Source: Robiginitomaculum sp.
GTDB taxonomy: Bacteria > Pseudomonadota > Alphaproteobacteria > Caulobacterales > Maricaulaceae
Direction of reading: 5' to 3'
DNA length: 7,337 nucleotides
Assembly: GCA_027071965.1 (NCBI GenBank)
Contig: JALSYJ010000310.1
Span: 1 to 7,337, forward strand
Shown: piece after piece, positions 1 to 6,682 of the stretch
Layout of the letters: every line of letters starts with the position of its first letter
How positions within the stretch are numbered: position 1 is the stretch's first letter
Position numbers and translations under genes: made by a program
The notes under the pieces: model-generated
What the model was told of the DNA's origin: nothing
Database searches by the model: none
The model's input: the letters and a program-made list of their open reading frames with translations, nothing else

Positions 1-11
1 GAGTATCTAAA

Positions 12-1520
12 TTGGCGTTTTCTCAGCGCATGGAAATAAAGCAGGGTCAGTCTTTGGTGATGACCCCGCAATTGCAGCAGGCGATAAAACTGCTACAATT
101 TTCTAATGTGGAATTGACCTCCTTTGTAGAAGAAGAACTGATTCGCAATCCATTATTGCAACGCGACCAGGGAGATTCTGTAACTGCTGACAAGCCTGAA
201 AAACCTGTTTTAGAGCCAGAGTCCCGAAGTGAGGTAAAACTGGATGGAAAGGCGGGTAAGGCTGCTGAAGAAGCGGTTGATGCCGATTTTGAAAGCACTT
301 ATGCGACTTCACGAAAAGATGCAGGCGAGGTTTCTCGCGATACAGGTGCAAATCTAGACTGGTCAAGTACTGGCAGCGGCGGTCGTAGTTCTTTTGAAAG
401 CCTGGAGTTTGGAATTGATCAACTAGAAGCAGCAAAGCCGGGCTTGCATGATCATTTATACAACCAGCTAAGTATTGCCAATTTGGATCCGGTTGCACGA
501 ATGGTGGCTTCTAATTTGATCTCGCAGGTTGAAGATGATGGTTATCTGCGGGTGAACATCGAAGAAGAGGCCATCCGACTTGGTGTGAGTAAAAAGCTAG
601 CACTTGATGCGCTAAAAGTATTGCAGGGTTTTGAACCAACCGGGATTTGCGCCCGAGACCTAAAAGAATGTTTAACCCTGCAGTTGCGTGAACGTGACCG
701 TTTTGACCCGGCCATGCAAATTATGGTGGATAATCTTGAATTACTGGCAAATCAGGACATGCCGGCTTTGCTTGAAATGTGTGAAGTTGATGCCGAAGAT
801 CTGGCAGATATGGTTGCCGAATTACGTGCCCTTGACCCAAAACCAGGCGATGCCTTCAGCGGAACTACCGCTGCATTTGTCGTGCCGGATGTGTTTATTC
901 GTGAAACCTCCGAAGGTGGTTGGTCTGTGGAATTAAACACAGATACTCTACCCAAGGTTTTGGTTAACTCCAGGTATTATGCTGAAATTAATAAATCTGC
1001 TCATTCGGAAAAAGACAAAACTTTTATTTCTGAATGTCACCAATCTGCAAACTGGCTAGTGAAAAGTTTGGACCAACGGGCCCAGACTATCTTAAAAGTA
1101 ACCACAGAGCTGGTAAAACAGCAAGACGGGTTTTTGGCCCATGGAGTTTCAGCTCTGCGACCGCTTACATTAAAAACTGTGGCTGATGCCATTGAGATGC
1201 ACGAATCAACGGTTAGCCGGGTCACTGCCAACAAATTTGTTTCAACGCCGCGCGGCTTGTTTGAATTGAAGTATTTTTTCACCGTTGCGATTCCTTCGGT
1301 AAATGGCGGTGAAGGGCACTCCGCCGAGGCTGTCCGCCACCGGATCAAAGGGTTGATAAGCGAAGAGACAGCAAGCTCTGTGTTATCAGATGATCGAATT
1401 GTTGAAATTTTGCGTGAGGCCGGGGTCGAGATTGCCAGAAGGACTGTAGCTAAATATCGGGAATCCATGCATATTCCATCTTCGGTTCAACGGCGCAGAA
1501 TCTTGAAGCAAAGCGCATAA
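12..1520 (+). CDS. rpoN: RNA polymerase sigma-54 factor RpoN
   Basis: Encodes sigma-54, which directs RNA polymerase to -24/-12 promoters and needs an AAA+ enhancer-binding activator to open them. The 502-residue product is full length for the family. Region I is at residues 1-50 (QSLVMTPQLQQAIKLLQ, then NPLLQ), followed by a poorly conserved acidic linker (about 51-130), the core-binding region (about 140-320), a helix-turn-helix region (about 385-423) and the diagnostic RpoN box ARRTVAKYRE at 475-484 near the C terminus. The start is a TTG at 12. The next in-frame ATG at 30 would remove the MAxSQR opening that alphaproteobacterial RpoN proteins usually share, so TTG is preferred; a GAG at 1-3 could be part of the ribosome binding site. 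hpf and ptsN follow on the same strand, the usual arrangement. In many proteobacteria lptB lies just upstream, but that is outside the window. Identity is certain; only the start is open. Confidence 0.97.
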   Translation: MAFSQRMEIKQGQSLVMTPQLQQAIKLLQFSNVELTSFVEEELIRNPLLQRDQGDSVTADKPEKPVLEPESRSEVKLDGKAGKAAEEAVDADFESTYATSRKDAGEVSRDTGANLDWSSTGSGGRSSFESLEFGIDQLEAAKPGLHDHLYNQLSIANLDPVARMVASNLISQVEDDGYLRVNIEEEAIRLGVSKKLALDALKVLQGFEPTGICARDLKECLTLQLRERDRFDPAMQIMVDNLELLANQDMPALLEMCEVDAEDLADMVAELRALDPKPGDAFSGTTAAFVVPDVFIRETSEGGWSVELNTDTLPKVLVNSRYYAEINKSAHSEKDKTFISECHQSANWLVKSLDQRAQTILKVTTELVKQQDGFLAHGVSALRPLTLKTVADAIEMHESTVSRVTANKFVSTPRGLFELKYFFTVAIPSVNGGEGHSAEAVRHRIKGLISEETASSVLSDDRIVEILREAGVEIARRTVAKYRESMHIPSSVQRRRILKQSA

Positions 1521-1609
1521 GTAATTGAATATGCCAATAAAATTGCTTGAGAGCCCGATTCCTAAATTACTGTGCGACAAAATCACGCCTTATATTCACC
1601 TTTTTCGCT

Positions 1610-1637
1610 TTGCGCACAGCAGTGGGCGCGCTACATT
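1610..1637 (+). promoter_or_regulatory. Candidate sigma-70-type promoter for hpf
   Basis: The 175-base gap between rpoN and hpf holds TTGCGC (1610-1615), then 16 bases, then TACATT (1632-1637), within an AT-rich stretch ACATTATAAAA. These resemble -35 and -10 hexamers and would start transcription near 1644, about 50 bases before the hpf ATG. Neither hexamer is a strong match, and CATTAT at 1634-1639 with an 18-base spacer is an alternative -10. The placement just before the leader hairpins is the main support. hpf may equally be co-transcribed with rpoN, since no terminator is visible in the gap. Confidence 0.35.
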
Positions 1638-1646
1638 ATAAAAGAT

Positions 1647-1680
1647 CATCCGTTGCCGGATGCATTTGTGCTCCGGCCAA
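1647..1680 (+). promoter_or_regulatory. Two mutually exclusive hairpins in hpf leader
   Basis: Hairpin A pairs CATCCG (1647-1652) with CGGATG (1657-1662) across a 4-base loop. Hairpin B pairs GCCGGA (1655-1660) with TCCGGC (1672-1677) across an 11-base loop, and can be extended by TTG (1653-1655) pairing with CAA around a bulged C at 1678. The two share CCGGA (1656-1660), so only one can form at a time. Hairpin B ends only 7 bases before the AGGAG ribosome binding site at 1685-1689. No T-run follows, so neither is an intrinsic terminator. A role in setting hpf translation is an inference. Confidence 0.4.
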
Positions 1681-1695
1681 TTTCAGGAGCAAGAC

Positions 1696-2298
1696 ATGAG
1701 TATTCAAATCGTCAACAAAGGTATCGATGTTTCTGCTGCACTGCAGACCCGCATTTCCGATCGGGTTGGCGAAGGTATAGAAAAATACTTTGACCGGCCC
1801 GGTGAAGCCTATGTGGTGATTGAGCGAGACGGACGCAGTGGTTTTAAGGTGCACTGTTCCTTGCATTTGCCAACGGGAGCCATGCTGCAAACCAGCGCAA
1901 ATGACAATTCTGATGCTTATGTGGCTGCTGATGAGGCGATGGAAAAGCTGGAAACCAGATTGCGACGCTATAAGCGTAAATTGCGCAACCATCACAAGGG
2001 AAAACGTCTTGGCAAAGAGGCGGAAGAAGCCATGTATGCGGTATTGCAGGCTGGCCGAACTTCTGTGGAGGAACCTGAGGACGAGCAGGAAGACGACACA
2101 CCACCAGAGGCCGTTGTTGTATCCGAGCGCATGGGCGAATTGCGGTCTTTGAGCGTTTCCATGGCAGTAATGGATATGGATCTTTCCGATGCGCAAGTGT
2201 TGCTCTTTCGCAACATTGCCAATGGTGAGATAAATGCTCTATATCGCCGGGCTGATGGACATATTGGCTGGATGAACCCGCAAAAGAGGGCTGGTTGA
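1696..2298 (+). CDS. hpf: Ribosome hibernation promoting factor, long form
   Basis: Encodes a long-form HPF, which binds the decoding region of the 30S subunit in starvation and pairs ribosomes into inactive 100S dimers. The 200-residue product has the S30AE/HPF domain at about 1-100, opening MSIQIVNKGIDVSAAL and containing AYVAADEAMEKLE and the basic helix RLRRYKRKLRNHH. A charged acidic linker follows (about 101-138). The C-terminal dimerisation domain (about 139-195) contains FRNIANGEINALYRRADG, close to the family motif. The ATG at 1696 is chosen because AGGAG (1685-1689) sits 6 bases upstream and the protein then begins as the family does; an in-frame ATG at 1660 would add 12 atypical residues and lies within the leader hairpin. 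The first part of the C-terminal domain matches the family less well than the rest. It lies between rpoN and ptsN as in many proteobacteria. Confidence 0.95.
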   Translation: MSIQIVNKGIDVSAALQTRISDRVGEGIEKYFDRPGEAYVVIERDGRSGFKVHCSLHLPTGAMLQTSANDNSDAYVAADEAMEKLETRLRRYKRKLRNHHKGKRLGKEAEEAMYAVLQAGRTSVEEPEDEQEDDTPPEAVVVSERMGELRSLSVSMAVMDMDLSDAQVLLFRNIANGEINALYRRADGHIGWMNPQKRAG

Positions 2299-2374
2299 GT
2301 CTGGGTAATTCCCTGGAAATTCTGAGGTCAGCAAATTGTTGTTTGCGATCGCTTGGTGCTGGTTTGGATTTGAC

Positions 2375-2863
2375 ATGAAAATGGACAGTATACTTGCCCA
2401 TGATCGGGTGTTTGTGGGAGTAAAGGCTTCCAGCAAAAAGCAATTACTGCACTTGATCGCAGGACACTGTGCCAGATCACTTAAACTGAATCCGAAAAAA
2501 GTGCTGGCAGGCTTGCTGGAGCGTGAGGCTCTCGTCTCTACCGGGGTTGGCAGTGGTGTTGCCACCCCTCATGTTCGTTTACATGAAATAGATACGGTGA
2601 CAGGTTTCTTTTTTCGACTTGAAACACCGGTTGATTTTGATGCGGTTGATGATGCCAAGGTAGGTTTGGTATTTGCCCTGTTAACCCCGTTTGATGCTGG
2701 AGCCGAACACTTAAAGGCACTGGCTCAGGTGTCGCGGACTTTACGTTTGCCACAAATCAGAAAGCGGCTGCTTGCTGCACCGGATGCAGATGCCTGTCGT
2801 ATTATTTTATGCAGTGATATTGCCGCAAGTCCGACAAAGCCGGCCCGTCAATTGCAAATCTGA
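2375..2863 (+). CDS. ptsN: Nitrogen-PTS EIIA component PtsN
   Basis: Encodes EIIA-Ntr, the final phosphate acceptor of the nitrogen phosphotransferase chain (EI-Ntr, NPr, EIIA-Ntr). It is a cytoplasmic regulator of processes such as potassium transport and the stringent response rather than a sugar transporter subunit. The 162-residue product is a single PTS EIIA type-2 domain. It contains SKKQLL near the N terminus, the active-site segment GVGSGVATPHVR (57-68) with the phosphorylatable histidine at residue 66, and LVFALLTP followed by HLKALAQVSRTLR. The ATG at 2375 is favoured by GGA at 2366-2368, 6 bases upstream; an ATG at 2381 would shorten the protein by two residues. An upstream in-frame TTG at 2336 would add residues not typical of the family. 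The 76-base gap after hpf shows no terminator, so co-transcription is likely. Confidence 0.94.
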   Translation: MKMDSILAHDRVFVGVKASSKKQLLHLIAGHCARSLKLNPKKVLAGLLEREALVSTGVGSGVATPHVRLHEIDTVTGFFFRLETPVDFDAVDDAKVGLVFALLTPFDAGAEHLKALAQVSRTLRLPQIRKRLLAAPDADACRIILCSDIAASPTKPARQLQI

Positions 2864-2888
2864 GTAATTTGGCGCCCAGTTTGAGATA

Positions 2889-2905
2889 TTGGCCCGAAAA
2901 TTGCT
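2889..2905 (+). promoter_or_regulatory. Near-consensus sigma-54 promoter (-24/-12)
   Basis: TGGCCCGAAAATTGCT (2890-2905) differs from the sigma-54 consensus TGGCACG-N4-TTGCW at one base, C for A at the fifth position. The invariant GG (2891-2892) and GC (2903-2904) are separated by exactly 10 bases, as sigma-54 requires. It lies in the 54-base gap between ptsN and the acyltransferase gene and points toward the latter. With GC at -13/-12, transcription should start near 2916, immediately before the ATG at 2918. An activator protein would be needed, and its binding site is not identified with confidence. Confidence 0.65.
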
Positions 2906-2917
2906 TGTTTTTCTGTC

Positions 2918-4036
2918 ATGAAAAACTATGCGATTATACTAGGTAATTATTGGCAAAAATCCCCGACTTTGGGGCAGGCGCTGCAAACACCCGGCAATTT
3001 GTTCACCCCAATGCGGATGTTTTTCGCTTTGGGTGTGTTGCTGGGACATTCTTATGTGGTCAATCTTGGCATTGATCAGCCGGAGCCCTTATCCTTGTTC
3101 GGGATGACTATTTCCTATGTGGCGGTAAACGGGTTCTTCATCTTAAGCGGTTTGCTTATTACCCGGTCCATTGACCGCAATCCTGATTATATCAGGTTCT
3201 TTTCCGCACGAGCATTGCGGCTATTCCCGGCGATGGTTTTGATGGCAGTCTTGGCCAGTTTTGTGGTCGGGCCACTGGTTAGTTCGGCAGCGCCAAGGGA
3301 ATATTTCTCTGATCCTTTGGTCTGGCGCTATATTCTTGATGTTATAAGTTTTGGTGATACCTCAGGCGGGCCCCCTAAAATATTCTTTGGTAATCCGGCG
3401 CCCTTTGAGTGGTCGGCTTCGTTATGGACCTTGCGTTACGAGGCCATTGCCTATGTGGGCACGGCTATTCTTGCTGCCATTGGCATTTCGCGCTCAAGAA
3501 CGGCTATGCTGGCCCTGTTCGTGTTAAGCGTTAGCCTGTTTTTGTTCGTGCGTCTGGATTGGGTGGCTTTACCCGATGCATTTTTACATCTGACCCGTTT
3601 TGCCACCACTTATTTATTGGGCGCAGTTTTGTACTGTTATCGTGATCAGGTGCGCCTGTCATGGCTTTTGGGAATTGCTATTACCGGAATTGCGCTTTTG
3701 TTTGGGCCGGCAATGGCTCCGTTTGAGATTATGCTGAATTTTGTACTGGCGGCCATATTGTTGCTGGTGGGTTTTGCGAAAATTCCCGGGCGTTTGGCCA
3801 TCTCAAAAATGCCTGATGCATCTTATGGGGTTTATATTTGGCAATGGCCGGTCATGCAGACACTGTGGCATTTTGATATTGCCCGCGACCCCTATAGTAC
3901 CATGCTGATTGCAATCCCCATTACAATTTTAATCGGGCTTCTTTCATGGTATACAGTTGAAAAGCCAATATTGGCGCTAAAGGATCCGGTAGCTGGCTGG
4001 GTTCGCGCCCGTTTGCAGTTTTTCAAACCGGCATGA
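2918..4036 (+). CDS. OafA-type membrane acyltransferase (acyltransferase 3 family)
   Basis: Encodes an integral inner-membrane acyltransferase of the OafA/NodX/YrhL type, a family that transfers acetyl or other short acyl groups to sugars of lipopolysaccharide, exopolysaccharide, Nod factors or peptidoglycan. The substrate cannot be told here. The 372-residue product has about ten hydrophobic segments. Family landmarks are R33, H44 in GHSYVV (the probable catalytic histidine), FFILSG at 73-78, the arginine-rich RALRLFPA at 98-105, LWTLRYE with E175, ASYGVYIWQWP at 301-311 and a final TVEKP at 346-350. It lacks a C-terminal SGNH domain. ATG 2918 has no recognisable ribosome binding site; alternatives are TTG 2969 and ATG 3011, also without one. 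The sigma-54-type promoter places the transcript start almost on the ATG. It converges on divL with a 23-base gap. Confidence 0.88.
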   Translation: MKNYAIILGNYWQKSPTLGQALQTPGNLFTPMRMFFALGVLLGHSYVVNLGIDQPEPLSLFGMTISYVAVNGFFILSGLLITRSIDRNPDYIRFFSARALRLFPAMVLMAVLASFVVGPLVSSAAPREYFSDPLVWRYILDVISFGDTSGGPPKIFFGNPAPFEWSASLWTLRYEAIAYVGTAILAAIGISRSRTAMLALFVLSVSLFLFVRLDWVALPDAFLHLTRFATTYLLGAVLYCYRDQVRLSWLLGIAITGIALLFGPAMAPFEIMLNFVLAAILLLVGFAKIPGRLAISKMPDASYGVYIWQWPVMQTLWHFDIARDPYSTMLIAIPITILIGLLSWYTVEKPILALKDPVAGWVRARLQFFKPA

Positions 4037-4059
4037 CAAGTCTGATCACTGCCTGCTGG

Positions 4060-6540
4060 TTATTCGGCGTTTTCCACATGTAACTGCAATTCCGGTGGAG
4101 AATTTATGATAGTGGCATTTGCTGGCAGATGGCAGGTAACAGTGGTGCCTTTTCCCGGTTCTGATTGAAAACGCACAATGCCTTCATGCATATCTATTAA
4201 TTTGCGCACCAGAGCCAGGCCAAGTCCTGTACCTCCTTGAGCTCCGCTTTCAAAAGGTTCAAATATCTTTGTTTGTTGGTCTGCTGCTATGCCGGATCCA
4301 TGATCAGTTACCCACATTCTGATACCGTTTTTCTCTTCGGCACCGCCAATGGTTATTTGACCCTCAGAAGAGCTGAATTTTACGGCATTTGCTACCAGAT
4401 TATACAAGACCTGTTTCAATCTGGCTTCATCGCCACGAATTTTACCCAGGTCTTCAGGACAATCAATTTTTATCTTGATTTTAGTTTCTTCGGCATGGGT
4501 TTGCGCGAGCTGTTTCACATCATTTATAATCTGAAACATATCTACGTCGCCTAATTGCAATTCCAGCGTTCCGGCATCAATTGCAGCAATATCAAGAATA
4601 TTCTCAAACACTGTAGTTAGCTGATTTCCTGCGGATAAAATGCTTTGTACCGGGACTATCTGTTGTTTGGACAAGGTACCTGCCATATTTTCGTTAAGCA
4701 TTCCAGCATAGCCAACAATGGTATTTAATGGGTCTCGCAATTGATAGGAAACATGGCTTACAAAATCAGCCTTCAGACGCACAACTGTTTCCATGGCTGC
4801 ATTTTTTTCTTCCATGGCTTCGTTCTTTTCGCGCAAGGTTTTTTCCACCTGCTTGCTATCGGTAATATCCACCCAGGCAACTACTGTTGCGCCATCGGGC
4901 AGGGGCCATGATACCCAGGTAAGAATTTTACCATCCTGTCGTTCAATTTCTGCCTCGCGGTGGCAACGCACCTCCGGGCTCATATCGGTAATGGTGGCCT
5001 GCATTTCATTCCAATAGGCATCATCGGCAAACAATTGCCGGCATTTTTGCGCAATATGGGAAAACGGTTCACCGGGTGTCAACTCGGATTCATTAAGCTG
5101 CCACAGGCTAACAAAGGCTTGATTATGCAGCCGCAATCCACCATCAGAGCCAAATACTGCTACGGCCTCAGATAATTTATCAAGTGTCGCCCGTTGTACA
5201 CGTATCAATGTATTAAAGCGGGTTTGCAGGATCAACTGGTCAGAAATATCCTCAAAAATATACAAGAGTCCGCCTAAAGGGTGGCGCAAAGTTGCTACCC
5301 TTAGTGTCCGCTCATCAGGAAGTGACCACAATTTATCAACCGTTTCTGCATCTGGAGACATATTATAGTTTTCAAGTTCGGCCTTTTTCCATTCTTGGTA
5401 ATCTGCCTGTTCGGGGATGCGTCTTCGTTCACGTAAATGATCAAGCAACATGCCGTGTTCGGGCTGTTCATCGAGCCATCGTTCCTCAAGGCTGAACAGA
5501 TCACAAAAGGCCTTATTATAGAAAATCAACTCTTTTTTGCCGGAAAAAATAGCTACGGCATCGGCCAGGTGATCGAGGGTCTCATTAAAGGCCCGTGATT
5601 GCCGCTTCATTTCCTTGATGGTTTCTTTTTGGTCACTTACGTCTCTGGCAATAAGGGTAACCCCGCCAGCCACCGGCCAGGCGCTTATTTCCAGATTGCG
5701 CAACTCGCCTGCAATAACAACAGAAAACGTATTGCTTTTGGGTTCTCCTGTGCTCAGGGTCTGTCTGGTCATTCCCTTACAATCTTCGCTAAGAAACACC
5801 TGCTGTTTTAGCACTGCATCAAGATTGTCGGCCTCGACCGTTTCAACATACATGGCATTGGCCCAGATAATTTTCAGGCCAGAGGACAGCCGCCAGACGG
5901 GAAATGGTGCTTTGCCCAGCATGTCTATAAATGCCACCGGGTCCTCAGATAATACATGGCGAACTTCTTCCAGACGGCCCCGTGCTCCGGATTCTTCCAG
6001 TCCCTTAATCGTGGCATCAGTCAGCCACAATACTAATTGCGCCCCGGTAGCTCGGCCATCGGCTTCCAGAAAACGACCCGAAGGTCCTAAAATTGTCAGG
6101 GAAAACGAGGTGCCGTTTTCGCGTAATTCCTGTAAAGCCTCGCGCAAAGAAGTGGTTTCGCCGCTGGTATTGCGGGCTTCGTAATCTGCCAGACCCTCCA
6201 ATATGCCTTTGGCAGGATCTGAGTCAGAGGAATGCTCTGCAAATTTTAGCATGGCTCCCAAAGCCACAGGTGAGCCAAATATACCAGGATCTCCCCACGG
6301 ATTTTTAGGGTCTGGTTGATCATCATCAGCCTGCCACACCAAAATCAGGCCAGGATGAGCCGAGAATACGGACTCGGCGCGGTTAATTCTGGCTTCCAGC
6401 CCTTCGGCCCGTTTTCGCCATTTTAGATTAACAGCGCGGGTTCCCACGGTCATGCGCAAGGAATACAGGGCTACCGCAATGGCGAGAGATACAGCACCAA
6501 GAGAAACAATGATAGAAGCAGCTTGAGCGTATTGTCCCAT
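4060..6540 (-). CDS. divL: DivL-like PAS pseudo-histidine kinase with Tyr phosphoacceptor
   Basis: Encodes an 826-residue inner-membrane sensor kinase homologue matching DivL. In Caulobacter, DivL is an essential cell-cycle protein that binds DivK~P and controls the CckA kinase, and so CtrA activity. Visible parts: a membrane helix at about 8-29; a charged juxtamembrane region; about four PAS-like domains (roughly 55-172, 205-303, 316-435 and 446-562, the last three ending in D-[IV]-[ST]-D); a coiled linker (563-590); a DHp helix; and an ATPase domain. In the DHp motif HVSYQLRDPLN (596-606), Tyr599 occupies the phosphoacceptor His position. The ATPase motifs look intact: N-box NLVANAVKF with N718, DHGSG at 746-750, FEPF at 760-763 and GGTGLGL at 769-775. 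AGGA lies 3 bases before the ATG. A CtrA-type box lies about 55 bases upstream. Identity as DivL rests on the tyrosine, the architecture and that box; a related Tyr-type PAS kinase is the alternative. Confidence 0.85.
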   Translation of the reverse strand: MGQYAQAASIIVSLGAVSLAIAVALYSLRMTVGTRAVNLKWRKRAEGLEARINRAESVFSAHPGLILVWQADDDQPDPKNPWGDPGIFGSPVALGAMLKFAEHSSDSDPAKGILEGLADYEARNTSGETTSLREALQELRENGTSFSLTILGPSGRFLEADGRATGAQLVLWLTDATIKGLEESGARGRLEEVRHVLSEDPVAFIDMLGKAPFPVWRLSSGLKIIWANAMYVETVEADNLDAVLKQQVFLSEDCKGMTRQTLSTGEPKSNTFSVVIAGELRNLEISAWPVAGGVTLIARDVSDQKETIKEMKRQSRAFNETLDHLADAVAIFSGKKELIFYNKAFCDLFSLEERWLDEQPEHGMLLDHLRERRRIPEQADYQEWKKAELENYNMSPDAETVDKLWSLPDERTLRVATLRHPLGGLLYIFEDISDQLILQTRFNTLIRVQRATLDKLSEAVAVFGSDGGLRLHNQAFVSLWQLNESELTPGEPFSHIAQKCRQLFADDAYWNEMQATITDMSPEVRCHREAEIERQDGKILTWVSWPLPDGATVVAWVDITDSKQVEKTLREKNEAMEEKNAAMETVVRLKADFVSHVSYQLRDPLNTIVGYAGMLNENMAGTLSKQQIVPVQSILSAGNQLTTVFENILDIAAIDAGTLELQLGDVDMFQIINDVKQLAQTHAEETKIKIKIDCPEDLGKIRGDEARLKQVLYNLVANAVKFSSSEGQITIGGAEEKNGIRMWVTDHGSGIAADQQTKIFEPFESGAQGGTGLGLALVRKLIDMHEGIVRFQSEPGKGTTVTCHLPANATIINSPPELQLHVENAE

Positions 6541-6548
6541 TTATCCTG
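6541..6548 (-). promoter_or_regulatory. divL ribosome binding site with upstream complement
   Basis: On the minus strand CAGGATAA (6548-6541) directly precedes the divL ATG and contains the AGGA ribosome binding site. Its exact complement TTATCCTG occurs at 6675-6668, 8 bases past the stop of the preceding gene. A transcript reading through from the upstream genes could pair the two as an 8-bp helix. A transcript starting at the CtrA box would lack the upstream arm. Confidence 0.4.
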
Positions 6549-6594
6549 ACCCTGCCTGTGCGCTGTTGGCAGTTTCACCATCACGGCACAGGCG

Positions 6595-6610
6595 TTAATA
6601 CTTCATTAAC
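6595..6610 (-). promoter_or_regulatory. CtrA binding box upstream of divL
   Basis: The plus strand reads TTAATACTTCATTAAC at 6595-6610, preceded by G: TTAA, seven bases, TTAAC. The minus strand, in the direction of divL, reads TTAATGAAGTATTAAC at 6609-6594, so the motif is complete on both strands. TTAA-N7-TTAAC is the established full binding site of the cell-cycle regulator CtrA. It ends about 54 bases before the divL ATG, where it could overlap a -35 region; no convincing -10 hexamer is visible downstream. Confidence 0.75.
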
Positions 6611-6682
6611 CTGAACCCTGTTTGCGGTGCTTCGCGCAAAAAACCAAGTCCGAATTTATCTTTAAGGCAGGATAACCATTAC

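Noticed and set aside
2307..2321. Near-palindrome AATTCCCTGGAAATT and a short GCAAA/TTTGC hairpin (2331-2346) between hpf and ptsN.
   Set aside because: Short, imperfect and AT-rich; no known operator match and no T-run for a terminator.
2548..2563. Sigma-54-like TGGCAGTGGTGTTGCC with GG-N10-GC spacing inside ptsN.
   Set aside because: It encodes the conserved VGSGVAT active-site segment, has mismatches at three consensus positions, and has no gene start at a suitable distance.
4037..4059. Search for a shared bidirectional terminator between the convergent acyltransferase and divL genes.
   Set aside because: The 23-base gap shows no stable hairpin or T-run, so no terminator is called.
4753..4755. 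His596 in DivL as the real phosphoacceptor.
   Set aside because: It is three residues before the phosphoacceptor position when L-R-x-P-L is aligned; Tyr599 is in register.
5615..6184. 189-codon plus-strand open frame opposite divL.
   Set aside because: Antisense shadow of a strongly supported coding region, serine- and arginine-rich low-complexity translation, no family resemblance.
6621..6640. Inverted repeat TTTGCG/CGCAAA with a T-run on the minus strand, resembling a terminator after the TonB-domain gene.
   Set aside because: On the minus strand the T-run is before the hairpin, and on the plus strand the hairpin is followed by A's, so it cannot be a standard intrinsic terminator in either direction.
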